A stretch of 64,000 bases of DNA from NCBI RefSeq assembly GCF_039541955.1, contig NZ_BAABHF010000016.1:310001-374000 (forward strand). Reading direction: 5' to 3'. This document shows positions 45,601-52,941 of this stretch, one piece after another. Numbering within the stretch: position 1 is the stretch's first letter; every line of letters starts with the position of its first letter. A model generated the notes under the pieces. It was not told where the DNA came from, ran no database searches, and worked only from the letters and a program-made list of their open reading frames with translations. This DNA is from Actinoallomurus oryzae. GTDB lineage: Bacteria > Actinomycetota > Actinomycetes > Streptosporangiales > Streptosporangiaceae. A program made the translations under genes and the position numbers.

Positions 45601-48600
45601 CTTGCGCGCAGCCGCGACAGCGTCCGCGGTCCCCCGGCGCTGCGCAGCTCCCGCCATCGGGTCCCGATCTCGGTGACCGCGTGCGCGGTTATCTCGGCCT
45701 CGCCGGTCACGTCCTCGACCAGCCGCCGCAGCAGCGGAAGGCGGATCGGCCCCTCCAGCCTCGCCACCTTGCCCCGGTAGAGATGCCCGATCGCATCGAT
45801 GACCTGCTCGAACGGGTCGGCGTCGCCCGCCCGGATCGCCGCCGCGACGTCGGGAAGGTCCCGGCGCAGCCCCTGGACCTGAGCGTCCAGCTCGCCGAGG
45901 TCCTCTCGGCCCAGTTCCGTCCGGAGCGCGTCGAACGCCGCGACCGTACGCATCGCGGCGGGCGTCACCGGACCGCGTTTCGCCGCCTTTCCGGCCAGCC
46001 CCGCGAGTTCCCGTACGCTCTCCACGGTCGCGGGCCGCCGCAGAACCTCCTGGCTCAACCGCTCGAAGTCACCCAGCCGCACCGGATCACCGTGCGGACG
46101 CACCCCCGGCTCACTGACCCGCAACGCGTCCACCAGCGCGCCCAGCGCCGCGTACGGAATGGCCGTGCGCCCGGCGGCCGAGGCGGCCGACACCTCCGCG
46201 GACCGCCCGACCGCCGGGCCCTCGGACCGCCCGACCGCCGACCCCTCGGGCCGGGCGACCGCCACCGCTTCGGACTGCACGGCCGCCGACCCCTCGGACT
46301 GGACGACCGCCACCGCTTCGGACCGGGCGACCGCCGGCTCCGCGGGTGAGGAGGTGGTCATCTCCACGGACGAGGAGACGAGCACGTTCATGTTCAGCTC
46401 GCGGTGCAGAGCGGACACGTCCCGTACGCGCCGGGCCCCGCCCGGCACCAGCCCCTTCCAGCCCACCATGGTGAACCGTCGCCACGGGTCGGCGGACGGG
46501 ACCGACTCCATGGCACGCGCGGCCTTCACCGCCGCGACCGTAGGCGTGCCGGCCTTCCGGATGAGCTTGATGAGCTCCGCGGCGGCATCGGTGTTCTTCC
46601 CGGGCGCGCCCGCGCCGAGAACATCCGCGGCCATGCGATGCACGTCACCCACCTGCAACGGCGGCAGCGGGCCGGTACGGTCCTGGGTTCCGTCCCGCAG
46701 CAGCCGTCCGAGAAGGTACAGCTCGGCGATACGACCCCGCCGGCCCAGGGCGAGCTTCCCGTCCAGCAGGTGCTGCAACGCGAGCGCGTCGGGGGTGGCC
46801 GTTCTCAAGGTCAGCCGTTTCGACGCCTTGAAGCTCAGATCGATCCGCCGGACACCGATCTGGAGAGTCCGCGGCTGCCGGCCCGCGGTCGAAACCCGCC
46901 CGGCGGCCTGCTCGATGAGGCTCCGCGCCCACGTGTTCCGGTCGCGGTCCGGCGTCAGCCTCCCCTCCAGGTTGGTGAGCGTGACCTCCCGGCCCTGTGC
47001 CCGCAGATCACGGGCGGCCTGCGCCAAGTCCTTCGCGTGTTGCAGAGTGACCTCGGTGGCCTGCGGGTCCAGCGTGCGCCGTACCACCGGGAGCAGGTGC
47101 GCACGTTGGACATCCGGCAACGGCTTTCCGTCACGTGGCTCCCCGGCGACGACATCCGCGTACTCGCCGGGGACCAGCGCCACGACCGCCTCCAGCCCGT
47201 GGAACGTCTCCTCGGGGCCTTCGGCCAGGTCGACGGGGTCGGAGATCTCCTCACCGAACAGCCTCTGCATCGCGGCCTGCTGCTCGGTCTCCAGCGCGTC
47301 GCGCCGGATCTCGGTCATGACCGGGATCTCTGAGGGACGCCGCGAGATCCAGTAAGCGCGCCACAACGCGCTCAAGGTCGGCCGGCCCCTGGGGGTGAGC
47401 TCGGCATCCGGGGCGACGCCGGCGAGCGCCCTGATGTTCGCCGCCCGGTCGTCGCCCGCGGCGGAACCGAGCGCGGGCTTCAGCCTGTCGAAGGACTCCA
47501 GGCCGAGCGGGCCCTCGCGCGACGCCCGCTGGTCGAGCGAATGCACCAGGTCGGCCAGCCGGTACAACCCCAGCAACTGATCCGTCCGGCCCGGATCGAC
47601 CCGCCCGTACACCTGAGCCTGCAACGCGAGAAGCTCCGTGGCACGCCCGCTGCCCAACCGCGGCGGGAACCCCAGAACCGCTCGAGCCTTCGCCTGCTCG
47701 CGGATCCCGATCCCGTGCGCCTTCGCCAGCCGGTCGAACGCGCCCCGCCGCACCACCGCCTGTACCGGAAGCACCTGGTGCCCGGCCAGCCCGACGGTCG
47801 CCGACACCTTCTCCGGCAGATCACCGGCGGCGTCCGGCCCCAGCACGCGTCCGACGAACGTCTCGACGTCATGCCGGGTCAGCGGTGAACGAACGTCCTC
47901 GTCCCCACGCGTCTGCCGGATCAGGTCGCCCAGCACGTGCAACTCACGCAACCGTCCGCTCCGGGCCAGGTCGACGCGGCCGTCCACCAGATGCTGCAGA
48001 ACGACCGCGTCGGCGATGGCGTCCGCCATCGGGGTCGCCGGGTTTCGCCTGACGAGCTTCCCCCGCATCCTGGCGTACGTCTGCCACGGCTTCGCATCGG
48101 CGTACGCCTGCCGCAGCTTCCCATCGGCCTCCTCCGGGGTGAGGTGCCGATCCGCGCTCACGAGCCGGCGGGCGAAGGCCAGCCGGCTGCGACCGCTCCA
48201 CCGGCCACCGGCGTCGGGCTGCCACGCGTGCTGCTCCAGCGCCGCCACCGTCAGCCGATGGCCGTACCCGTCGATCACCTGCGCCGTCCTCAGCAGGACC
48301 CGCAGGTGATCGGTGGTCACCCGGTCCGCCGCCGGATCCAGCGTCTCCCGCACCAACGGCAACAGATCATCGACACCGACCGGCCCGTCGAGCCGCTCGG
48401 CCGCCACCGGCCACCCCTCGCGCAACAACCCGACCAGATCAAAGACGTGCCGCGCCGAAACGGTGAGAGCTTCCGGAATCGCCGCGTCTTCCTGCAAGTC
48501 GTAGAGAAGCCGCTCCGCTTCCGACCACCGGAACAGATCGTGAGCACTGACCTCACGTCCCAACCCGGCCATCGCCCGCCCGACCAGGTCCACGAACTCA

Positions 48601-51600
48601 CCGGCACTCCAGTCGTGGTCCGCACCGAACACGCCGTTCAGCACCGGCGCCAGGTCCGCCCCGTTCCGGACATCGGCGAGGAGATACTCCTCCCGTGCGA
48701 TCCGAACGGTCTGCCTGAGCGCGCGGGCGGCACCGGCGCCCGGCGCCGCCGTGCCGTACACCTCTCTTATCAGCGCCCGCTCGGCCGGGCCACTGCCATC
48801 GCCCGGCGGCCGCCCACCGATCGCTTCGGCAGGAAGGATCTCATCCTGGGCCGGCACGGTCGGCGCGGCCGGGGCGGGATGAGCGGGCCCACCGGGGACC
48901 GGGCCCGTCGCCGCGTGCTGCGCGGAGTACGGCGGCACACCGTGACCCGGCGGCTGCGCAGTACTCCCCCCGGGCGGTGGAACACTTCCGGGTTCGTGCG
49001 CCCAGTCCGCAGGGGGACCTTCGAAAGGAGCGAGCCACTGATCCGGTGACGGGTACTGCTCCTCCCAGCGCCGAATGGGACCTCTGATGATGTGGGTCTC
49101 CACCCGGACCGGCCCGTTCCCGCGCGGCCGGATCATCTCCCAGCCGGCCGGCTCCCCATCATTGGGATCGGCATCCAAGTGGAGGATGCCACCCGGTCCT
49201 TCTGACGTCAGGGCGACCCGGCCCCTCGGCCGCACAATAGTGATCCCGTATCGGTCAGCGATTTCTCGCTGTAGCCACTGCCCTGTGTCCCTTAGCGAAT
49301 GCTCGGCGAAGCTGGCTTCCAGCAGCACGGTCTGGTAGTTCTCAGACCGCGCCGCCTCCACGGCCATCTCCACCTCAAAGCGAGACAGTCCGTCGCCGAC
49401 AACGCGCGCCGATCCGGCAGCCTGGCTTGGCAACATGTGCGCGACCGCTATCGGACCGTTGACCGGATCGTTCATCCACTGGAAGTGCTCATTGCGCGAA
49501 ACCGCGCCCCACCGATCGGGGCGAAGAATGTGGTCGTCGTCGTAGCTGTAGATCACACCGACCCATTTCTCATCAGGGTCGTCGTTCACATACAAGTGTT
49601 CATCGGTACGCACACCTGGCGAAGCACCAACATGAGCAGCGGATTCAGCTCCGCCGGAGCTATCGACCCGGTCCCAAAATGCTCTGAGTCCCAAGAATAC
49701 GTTATTCTCCGCTCGAGCGCTCTCTCGCGGATTCAACGGCGCAGAGAATTTGACCTCTCCCGGGAGCAACGACTCGAAAATTGGAACCAGCTTCGGCATG
49801 TTACGCCGGATCCATTTTCGGTCGTTGTGCGGCAGGCCGGTTATCAGGTCGTTACCGGCATGCCCTCCTACCCAGGCAGCGAACCCCTCCGCGAACATTT
49901 CATACTCGTTTGTGAAGGCATAGCTTTCCATGCCAATCGCGTTGTACCGTGGGCCGTTAGGTCCCTCCCCGGAAACAAGCATTTCCCGGTACGCGGCGCG
50001 CACGTCTTCCTTCTGCTCGTCACTCAGCACATGCTCATGCAGGGAGTGCGCAACCTCATGAACCGTAGTGTCCTTACCCTCCGCTTTGGGGACCATCACG
50101 CTACTGAACTCACCAAAAAGGTTTTCCTCGCTGATGCCCGTGATGAGCCCATAGTGAAGCCCCCGCACATGGTTGTACGGGGAACCACCGCTAGTGAATT
50201 TGCCATCGAAAGCGTTGAACTCCGGCAAAGATGTCAGCGTCTGATGCTTGGGCACCGGGAGGAACCGTTGCCCCTTGAGGAGCAGCGTCTGTGCAACGTC
50301 TGGATTTTGAAGCACGACCTTCAAAACCCTGTGCATGGCGGATCTCGCCGCGATCGGCCGTTCGATCCCTGGCGGAATATCGATCATGAGGTTCGTCGCC
50401 ACCGCCACGAACTCCCCCAGCGCCTTGGCCCTCTCCGGCGTGCCGGCACCCGCGTGACCGAGCAACGTCCTGCGCAGCGTTTCCACGAAACCCTGATCGG
50501 TCGCCAGCCGCACCCGCTCCCACGGCCGCATCAGAGCCGGCACGGCCTCCCGATCCCGCGGCGGCATCTTCGCCAGGTCGAGCGCCAGTTCAACGGCCTT
50601 TTCCGAAGAGACTTCCTCAGGGCGCAGCCGCAGCCACCCGAGATCGTGAGGCGTCGACGCCCCCGAATGGACGGTCGGACCCGCCGCCGACGGCGGCGAA
50701 TGGCGTGGTGGACCCGGTACCGTCGGTCGGGATGGCGCCGCCAACGGCTGGACGGAAGCCGCCGTACGACCGGCGGTCCCCTCCGACCGAGCGGCCGGGC
50801 GAGAGCCGGCCACCGGCGAAGTGGCCGGACGCGCGGTCCGGGAATCACTCGCCCGGGCAGCGCCGGAGTGGGCGGCCTTCCCCTCCTCGATGGGCCGACT
50901 CAGAGCGGCGGTGTCGAAGCGTGCCGCTTCCTTGCCCTTCTGGCCTGCTCCCTGCAGTACCTCTCCGATGTGCTCGGCCTGAAGCGTCGCCACGGACACC
51001 GCGTCGACGTCCGGCACGTCCACGTGCGTCCGCGACGACGCGTCGGTGAACGGCGAATTCTCCCCGTGCGTCGTCAGTACGCTCGGCGGGCGCGTGGCCG
51101 TGTGCGCCCCGCCGCCCGGTTCCCGCAGGGCGTCGCCGGAGCCTTCTCTGGGCGGGCCCATGGCGATATCGGGAAGGGTCGGTGTCAACCCGAGCCGCCT
51201 TATGTACCGGGCGGCCATCGGGGGCAGATAGCGGGCGGTGGCGCCGGCGCCGATGTTGAGAAGTCCGGTCTTCCAGTCGAAGGACATGTTCTCGGGGTCG
51301 AAGATCGCCGTCTGCACGAACGAGGAGAACACGCCGTTGACGAAGTCGCTGGCGGCGTTTCCCAGGCCCTGTGTGGCATAGCGACGCAGGCTGTGCCGCG
51401 CCTCGTCGAGGGAGCGCGTGATCGCGATCGGGTACCGCCGGGTCAGGGCGTCACGCAGCGGCGCGCTGAAGTACGCCGTATGGTTCTTGAAAGCATCGGT
51501 GAGAAGCGGTGGGATATTCGCCTTTTCAAGATCAGCGAGGTTCAGGGCGATCTTCTTGCCGAAATCGGAGCCGATCGCCTTCGCGGCATCACTACCGAGC

Positions 51601-52556
51601 CTGTTTCCGTCGGAGTCGACAAGATCGGCGAAATGTTTGGCGAACAGGTCGCCGTAGCCGTTCGCGAGCGCGTCCACCTTTTCCGGCTTGAGCGCGGGTG
51701 GCGGGTGGTCACCCATCGACGTGAGGTTCGGCGCGTGGTCCGCCACGAGGCCGGCGAGGTCACCCGAGAATCCGTCCCCCGGAGAGGAGCCCTCTCCAAA
51801 AGCGCCGGGCGGAAGATCATCGAAGATATGTTTGAGATCGTTCTGGAGAACGGACTTGACGTCGGTGACGAAGCGATTGACGAGATTCCTCACCATGACG
51901 TCGCCGATACCGAAGATGGCACCGCCGGCCGCACCGCCGATCCCCATCTCCAGCAGGTCCTCCCCGTTGACCCCCCGGCCGGAGGCCAGGTCGGCGGTGA
52001 TGGCGAGGCCCTCCGCCATCGCGGTGCTGATGGCCACGGGACGGCCGACGTTGTCGACCAGCCACTTGAGGAGGACACGCCAGAACGCCTGGGCCTCGGC
52101 CACGTTCTCCTCCGCCGCCGCCTCCGAGGCGCCGCCGGTGAAGTACGCCAGAATCGCCGCGACCACCAGCTCGATGAAAAGCTCCGCTGCCTGGGCCAGC
52201 AGGAGAATCTTGGTGAACGAGACCTTGCCGTTGGTGTCGCCGAGCATCTTGCCGATGTCCAGCGCGTTGGTACTCAGCTCCTCCAGCGGCCCCTCACCGG
52301 AAAGGAACTGCTTGCGCATCGCCTGCGTGAAGTAGTCGACCCATGCGCCGGCCCCGGCGCTGTTCACGCCGCCGATCGCGTTGAGTATGTCCTTTGGAAG
52401 GGTCTCTCTGACCGTCGCGGCAAAGGCCGTGAAGTCATCTTCCAGCTTGGCGCCGGTACTGATGCTGTACGCCGGAAACGAGGTGGCGCAGATGAGTTCC
52501 ACGATCCAGCGCAAACCCGGCGGGATCTCCGGATCGGGATAAACCTTGGCAGACAC
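36672..52556 (-). CDS. Giant T7SS-associated effector (5,294 aa) with protease and deamidase domains
   Basis: A single uninterrupted 15.9-kb gene starting at GTG 52556. Residues 1 to about 450: CpnT-like/T7SS entry domain (IPPGLRWIVELICATSF, then hydrophobic LFIELVVAAILAYFTGG). About 720-960: an anthrax-lethal-factor-like gluzincin with HEVAH (His833, Glu834, His837) and TNEYEMFAEGFAAW (zinc ligand probably Glu884). About 1260-2740: degenerate alpha-helical repeats, interrupted at 2071-2124 by an AVxRSEG-type linker. About 2740-4085: a large unrecognised module with many beta-like stretches. About 4600-4800: a protein-glutaminase-like triad in DGCNVRAHLAA (Cys4649), WAYHVAPVV (His4704) and LVVDHAFERG (Asp4724). 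It follows the T7SS genes on the same strand. Similar giants are annotated in Streptomyces, some as lonely-Cys-domain proteins; identity with those is not verified. No immunity gene was recognised. Confidence 0.85.
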   Translation of the reverse strand: MSAKVYPDPEIPPGLRWIVELICATSFPAYSISTGAKLEDDFTAFAATVRETLPKDILNAIGGVNSAGAGAWVDYFTQAMRKQFLSGEGPLEELSTNALDIGKMLGDTNGKVSFTKILLLAQAAELFIELVVAAILAYFTGGASEAAAEENVAEAQAFWRVLLKWLVDNVGRPVAISTAMAEGLAITADLASGRGVNGEDLLEMGIGGAAGGAIFGIGDVMVRNLVNRFVTDVKSVLQNDLKHIFDDLPPGAFGEGSSPGDGFSGDLAGLVADHAPNLTSMGDHPPPALKPEKVDALANGYGDLFAKHFADLVDSDGNRLGSDAAKAIGSDFGKKIALNLADLEKANIPPLLTDAFKNHTAYFSAPLRDALTRRYPIAITRSLDEARHSLRRYATQGLGNAASDFVNGVFSSFVQTAIFDPENMSFDWKTGLLNIGAGATARYLPPMAARYIRRLGLTPTLPDIAMGPPREGSGDALREPGGGAHTATRPPSVLTTHGENSPFTDASSRTHVDVPDVDAVSVATLQAEHIGEVLQGAGQKGKEAARFDTAALSRPIEEGKAAHSGAARASDSRTARPATSPVAGSRPAARSEGTAGRTAASVQPLAAPSRPTVPGPPRHSPPSAAGPTVHSGASTPHDLGWLRLRPEEVSSEKAVELALDLAKMPPRDREAVPALMRPWERVRLATDQGFVETLRRTLLGHAGAGTPERAKALGEFVAVATNLMIDIPPGIERPIAARSAMHRVLKVVLQNPDVAQTLLLKGQRFLPVPKHQTLTSLPEFNAFDGKFTSGGSPYNHVRGLHYGLITGISEENLFGEFSSVMVPKAEGKDTTVHEVAHSLHEHVLSDEQKEDVRAAYREMLVSGEGPNGPRYNAIGMESYAFTNEYEMFAEGFAAWVGGHAGNDLITGLPHNDRKWIRRNMPKLVPIFESLLPGEVKFSAPLNPRESARAENNVFLGLRAFWDRVDSSGGAESAAHVGASPGVRTDEHLYVNDDPDEKWVGVIYSYDDDHILRPDRWGAVSRNEHFQWMNDPVNGPIAVAHMLPSQAAGSARVVGDGLSRFEVEMAVEAARSENYQTVLLEASFAEHSLRDTGQWLQREIADRYGITIVRPRGRVALTSEGPGGILHLDADPNDGEPAGWEMIRPRGNGPVRVETHIIRGPIRRWEEQYPSPDQWLAPFEGPPADWAHEPGSVPPPGGSTAQPPGHGVPPYSAQHAATGPVPGGPAHPAPAAPTVPAQDEILPAEAIGGRPPGDGSGPAERALIREVYGTAAPGAGAARALRQTVRIAREEYLLADVRNGADLAPVLNGVFGADHDWSAGEFVDLVGRAMAGLGREVSAHDLFRWSEAERLLYDLQEDAAIPEALTVSARHVFDLVGLLREGWPVAAERLDGPVGVDDLLPLVRETLDPAADRVTTDHLRVLLRTAQVIDGYGHRLTVAALEQHAWQPDAGGRWSGRSRLAFARRLVSADRHLTPEEADGKLRQAYADAKPWQTYARMRGKLVRRNPATPMADAIADAVVLQHLVDGRVDLARSGRLRELHVLGDLIRQTRGDEDVRSPLTRHDVETFVGRVLGPDAAGDLPEKVSATVGLAGHQVLPVQAVVRRGAFDRLAKAHGIGIREQAKARAVLGFPPRLGSGRATELLALQAQVYGRVDPGRTDQLLGLYRLADLVHSLDQRASREGPLGLESFDRLKPALGSAAGDDRAANIRALAGVAPDAELTPRGRPTLSALWRAYWISRRPSEIPVMTEIRRDALETEQQAAMQRLFGEEISDPVDLAEGPEETFHGLEAVVALVPGEYADVVAGEPRDGKPLPDVQRAHLLPVVRRTLDPQATEVTLQHAKDLAQAARDLRAQGREVTLTNLEGRLTPDRDRNTWARSLIEQAAGRVSTAGRQPRTLQIGVRRIDLSFKASKRLTLRTATPDALALQHLLDGKLALGRRGRIAELYLLGRLLRDGTQDRTGPLPPLQVGDVHRMAADVLGAGAPGKNTDAAAELIKLIRKAGTPTVAAVKAARAMESVPSADPWRRFTMVGWKGLVPGGARRVRDVSALHRELNMNVLVSSSVEMTTSSPAEPAVARSEAVAVVQSEGSAAVQSEAVAVARPEGSAVGRSEGPAVGRSAEVSAASAAGRTAIPYAALGALVDALRVSEPGVRPHGDPVRLGDFERLSQEVLRRPATVESVRELAGLAGKAAKRGPVTPAAMRTVAAFDALRTELGREDLGELDAQVQGLRRDLPDVAAAIRAGDADPFEQVIDAIGHLYRGKVARLEGPIRLPLLRRLVEDVTGEAEITAHAVTEIGTRWRELRSAGGPRTLSRLRASYTPAPRTAPVDHPEPAREGRVTRYNRRLRVWVAAAERAVAPLAWTKREQDHVPDTDPGTTAPVRQRDLAEVRQLLIDEGWNRAVRLTDDGSVPADAEKLTVVGLAHDVYDGFPEGVEEVVESGSRPWSRGIGALSQIFQKEFADRYRQVEGRLRLDDLAPMLERLAGPEAVDPQQRERIESLIAAASGLTEPTMATLAAAMRERGDPWQQMVTRMAAHTGGDQGKAAKTAALWVRLRRADSALRPEDMARLVEVQERDHPASGQRSPFDLDGLYAPLVRDLLGGAEATHGNLRAVAAQLKAVASSSRELPSRVDLRRAAMESRWNPALPGGDPNRRDPAKVADRNEDIPGLSYYRDMSPEDFDALHQWINDLVPGASISRETLLKALRSGFGGLRDRRARLPVEVDGRKYLIEPSLHAVESPARVGDPEDVKLEKRANMTTDLGPGRTSRKGWAAGPEGRGGPVVGEHGFSLSLTAGGGGSYGREGGNDYQRSVGSYNYMKPADKSYNLVVRAFWAAKINEVETGRWRHEEWRVNGDRKITDVRLYTPKHLGDKATDGNLIELDRDDVAELDLANKHYIVEGTTVIGDLSQSLRTALGDKEYMFWEPEIAAFINQDAFASLVVPAHTAPAAGDWQSLPRLPLRKGKRWLNIALGADAVAAKKFGAPVKNMQFDQLKQLIEKSASGATKKWTFKFITVSKLKLFFGTVADRSRLSLVWTRDRSWSNSHLQTIQRAIRAKDTSQVYALFSDYHPFVSFGDDRTGTVTSLALDPVRGSAQIRLREAEVKGTKLHSLTGEEQQSLADERQKKSSNALRYNTTWWMRGKYGLGHGTPVRLTGIENLYDDIVAGGVKAGLLPRAALGPEGRTPWQHLQTLNPTGDALTVDDRLHRNWKTLVDEIAGKPLIRSIDDLLGTGALTELEAADGTIRPIRTKLVFDTGGEPRASDKYMPIDINIGAHTNTVFHAKAFQKEVMPFEAIGTDYTEGADGRPNPGAERVQTRSRRNTKKISDITSMTVMTYLRSEGDSVLFDRPGRYVWWLDEDEMGTVKGGAHIWYAENLLDGDEATPYRPLDTTAESSLLGKEFAGSAVPTELEELQGKVMAGLGRGHETATRKGMGNSRFRTDVSRIFAAGTDVSIDGRVVGWSAEPVGKPQILKFPKAYAEANREAQVGRTVDQEKRNERISGTGAGHNPDLSSTSEGNFLATKTAGKATAASKSEGRTDGNYRTATNTLDMALVRTAVRHSVTLPNGHVVKHDGEMIAEFWPNKIFADPEWRNKWEDLTGKAEDFAKKVKQPKMDLTPPPAFREGMVGEAGYGSKLGQLKDLGDELQYVARELDGPELAAMVSSAVADAPMAMVEMKDGGWSRKFGVGATEYTLILDARELTEAELGELFLSGGLKSYKRTNHIDGQKDGLLSSSQYQFTGVTPTPLKGAPISVRGYGARQTVDGEIGRVAGNMLVMKGFRPKALAEFEQPALITYTFLKNGKPASYGSVVHKHAAVGEVIEDISYLLPLEGTTLDGKETGRVDIPLNIRPSAMDEIAPVDFRVMKALLRSVENGGGRDVAAASDTNALTREKLGPDFFNLASSKHYDGVTNGGRTVSLPGGVTVRLASLVARRIYASKDGEFENYDHETQTAGNELYKASRNTAGFLIKGTGEKPGIPVKFLGYLGGSHSRWKSASDARGMSSESRIWRRQMRDFFKVLAAFSLELTFPGGRQETVDGLTDIGATTEGALSLGIPQDVLDQALDDRDNLIAQIKEYLKAAATDTEPKAVPPALPEVIAESSRQNDPSTGTDPATRTAPGEEAPEVTSRPPTPGEPRRTEAPSGVRDTWLSAAKTFLKTPLSASLKSVTARKPVAEPGGGRGSRQVLPGGPAGGSRDVGAEPLALGWPIGHEFVVTVPRRGVGGARPGAEDAGSGNGARHWGGRPHVVPDVPAAGTGIAAGKGKGRLERPATLTYYRAVTPERGERSGSRPVELTYRISGDGEVISPDGSADGQALDPGGWVRFGDDFFHPESGAFLRGDNGWLGRVGNADELRAALDDPMLPDFATVPYRLSVDSSALYLTPAAGDGPTVRIALSEAGPAEAFHADRLAALLGESRVDVAAVMRQLRYRRSVGDGRSAESLDEAFGARSSGVSLVGAVRSAVEQGRAPAWLVGRVERYLGLAGVDAASPGRIAVAPGESPASHPRIVEFTRDLHTTIAREDVEGAFTRLELLDGDLRSLWGVRGAYRRLFGASLEQDLRGLWPQQDDAATSDDDTLSAGDPDDGGFSERWDELWPAGAADDLFGGSRPEPVPYEQTAAWYDRLAELDFQHHELGAVRMPYDHVSDGCNVRAHLAAMRLLEWGAPVGKIAVSRLTPEGEPGLGLPSADVPGSLQPTAARWAYHVAPVVWSKTKNGARGWLVVDHAFERGAARGSGDGERPGLLTIGEWLAKIGVDPGNDRNLFVEGPLDDVQVALREEYDKAPSTWEYSEEGPDPLGRAVAVITEARLSGHPMGGSATLADIDASYLGQTDELVEHARAMGELRYARRATRILEELRSERNEGRVTAEEAAGRLTAELSGHSPKYDTLTLYPELGDLLHEVLGDPYHELVAGTLFPEPSDPFADMPVEEVREALARTSLSADVSQAGSPPRPLEESPVPPRWPRWERPPHVASGLLGDRPTAVRTMPGIVSPAQSDPVPRAPIRSGDVYRHGDWPSVRDAYERDFTRLVEADTAVAGAAHRALRRLYTTLIRGMSPDEAAIGFFEDRPETAAGSPAKELERLLGEGFSGSNLKEVLTVYERAVRHHRDALTRMFGEIRYRRNPRGDSWLSEMRARGYSVRDLPPNESEWLFRVYRNLEVAPKDRPLFLQAMMAWGGSIAQPVFDTVLAWRWAGLGEDAPHAVPAEVLNTEAAVLYDWLDRRFIRGGGARPPAGPNPLIPPHRRRFEESDEAGENAFDTRNSPTPELAYVPRTGSNGQGAGDLVQQIDEVLNPH

Positions 52557-52569
52557 GTCAGCTCACACG

Positions 52570-52932
52570 CTAATGGCGGTCACCGCCGTGGGGCCCCTTC
52601 CCTCCGGAAGGAACCTGACGACCCAGCTGAACAGCCTGGTTCTTACTGTTCTCTTCGGCGATATAGAGGTGCTGTGCGACCTCGATCGTCATCTTGGCGA
52701 CGTTCTTCATCCCTTTGTGCACCAGATCCACGCTCACGCCGAGCCCACTCACCGCCGGCTTGAAGGACAGCATGAACGCTTTTCCGGTGGGATCGCCGGA
52801 GCCGTAGAAATCACCGGCCGATTCGACGGAGCTCAGCACCGTCTCATGCAAACGCTTCAACCTGTCGGCCGGCCGAGTGATCAGGTATGAGTACCTGGCG
52901 ATCTCGTTCGGAACACCACCGGTCACACCCAT
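52570..52932 (-). CDS. Small T7SS-associated protein of WXG-like size
   Basis: A 120-residue, mostly helical protein immediately upstream of the giant gene, with 13 bases between them. It has the size and helix-loop-helix look of an ESX-secreted or chaperone-like partner (RLKRLHETVLSSVESAGDFYG, then VHKGMKNVAKMTIEVAQHLYIAEEN). The central W-x-G is absent. The tail is Gly/His/Lys-rich. The ATG at 52932 follows taggag. The position suggests that it pairs with the N-terminal domain of the giant for export; no family name can be given. Confidence 0.7.
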   Translation of the reverse strand: MGVTGGVPNEIARYSYLITRPADRLKRLHETVLSSVESAGDFYGSGDPTGKAFMLSFKPAVSGLGVSVDLVHKGMKNVAKMTIEVAQHLYIAEENSKNQAVQLGRQVPSGGKGPHGGDRH

Positions 52933-52941
52933 GACGAACTC

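Noticed and set aside
49299..52763. 1,154-codon open frame on the plus strand opposite the giant gene
   Set aside because: It is the antisense shadow of strongly biased high-G+C codons; its protein is His/Arg/Gly-rich with no domain signature.
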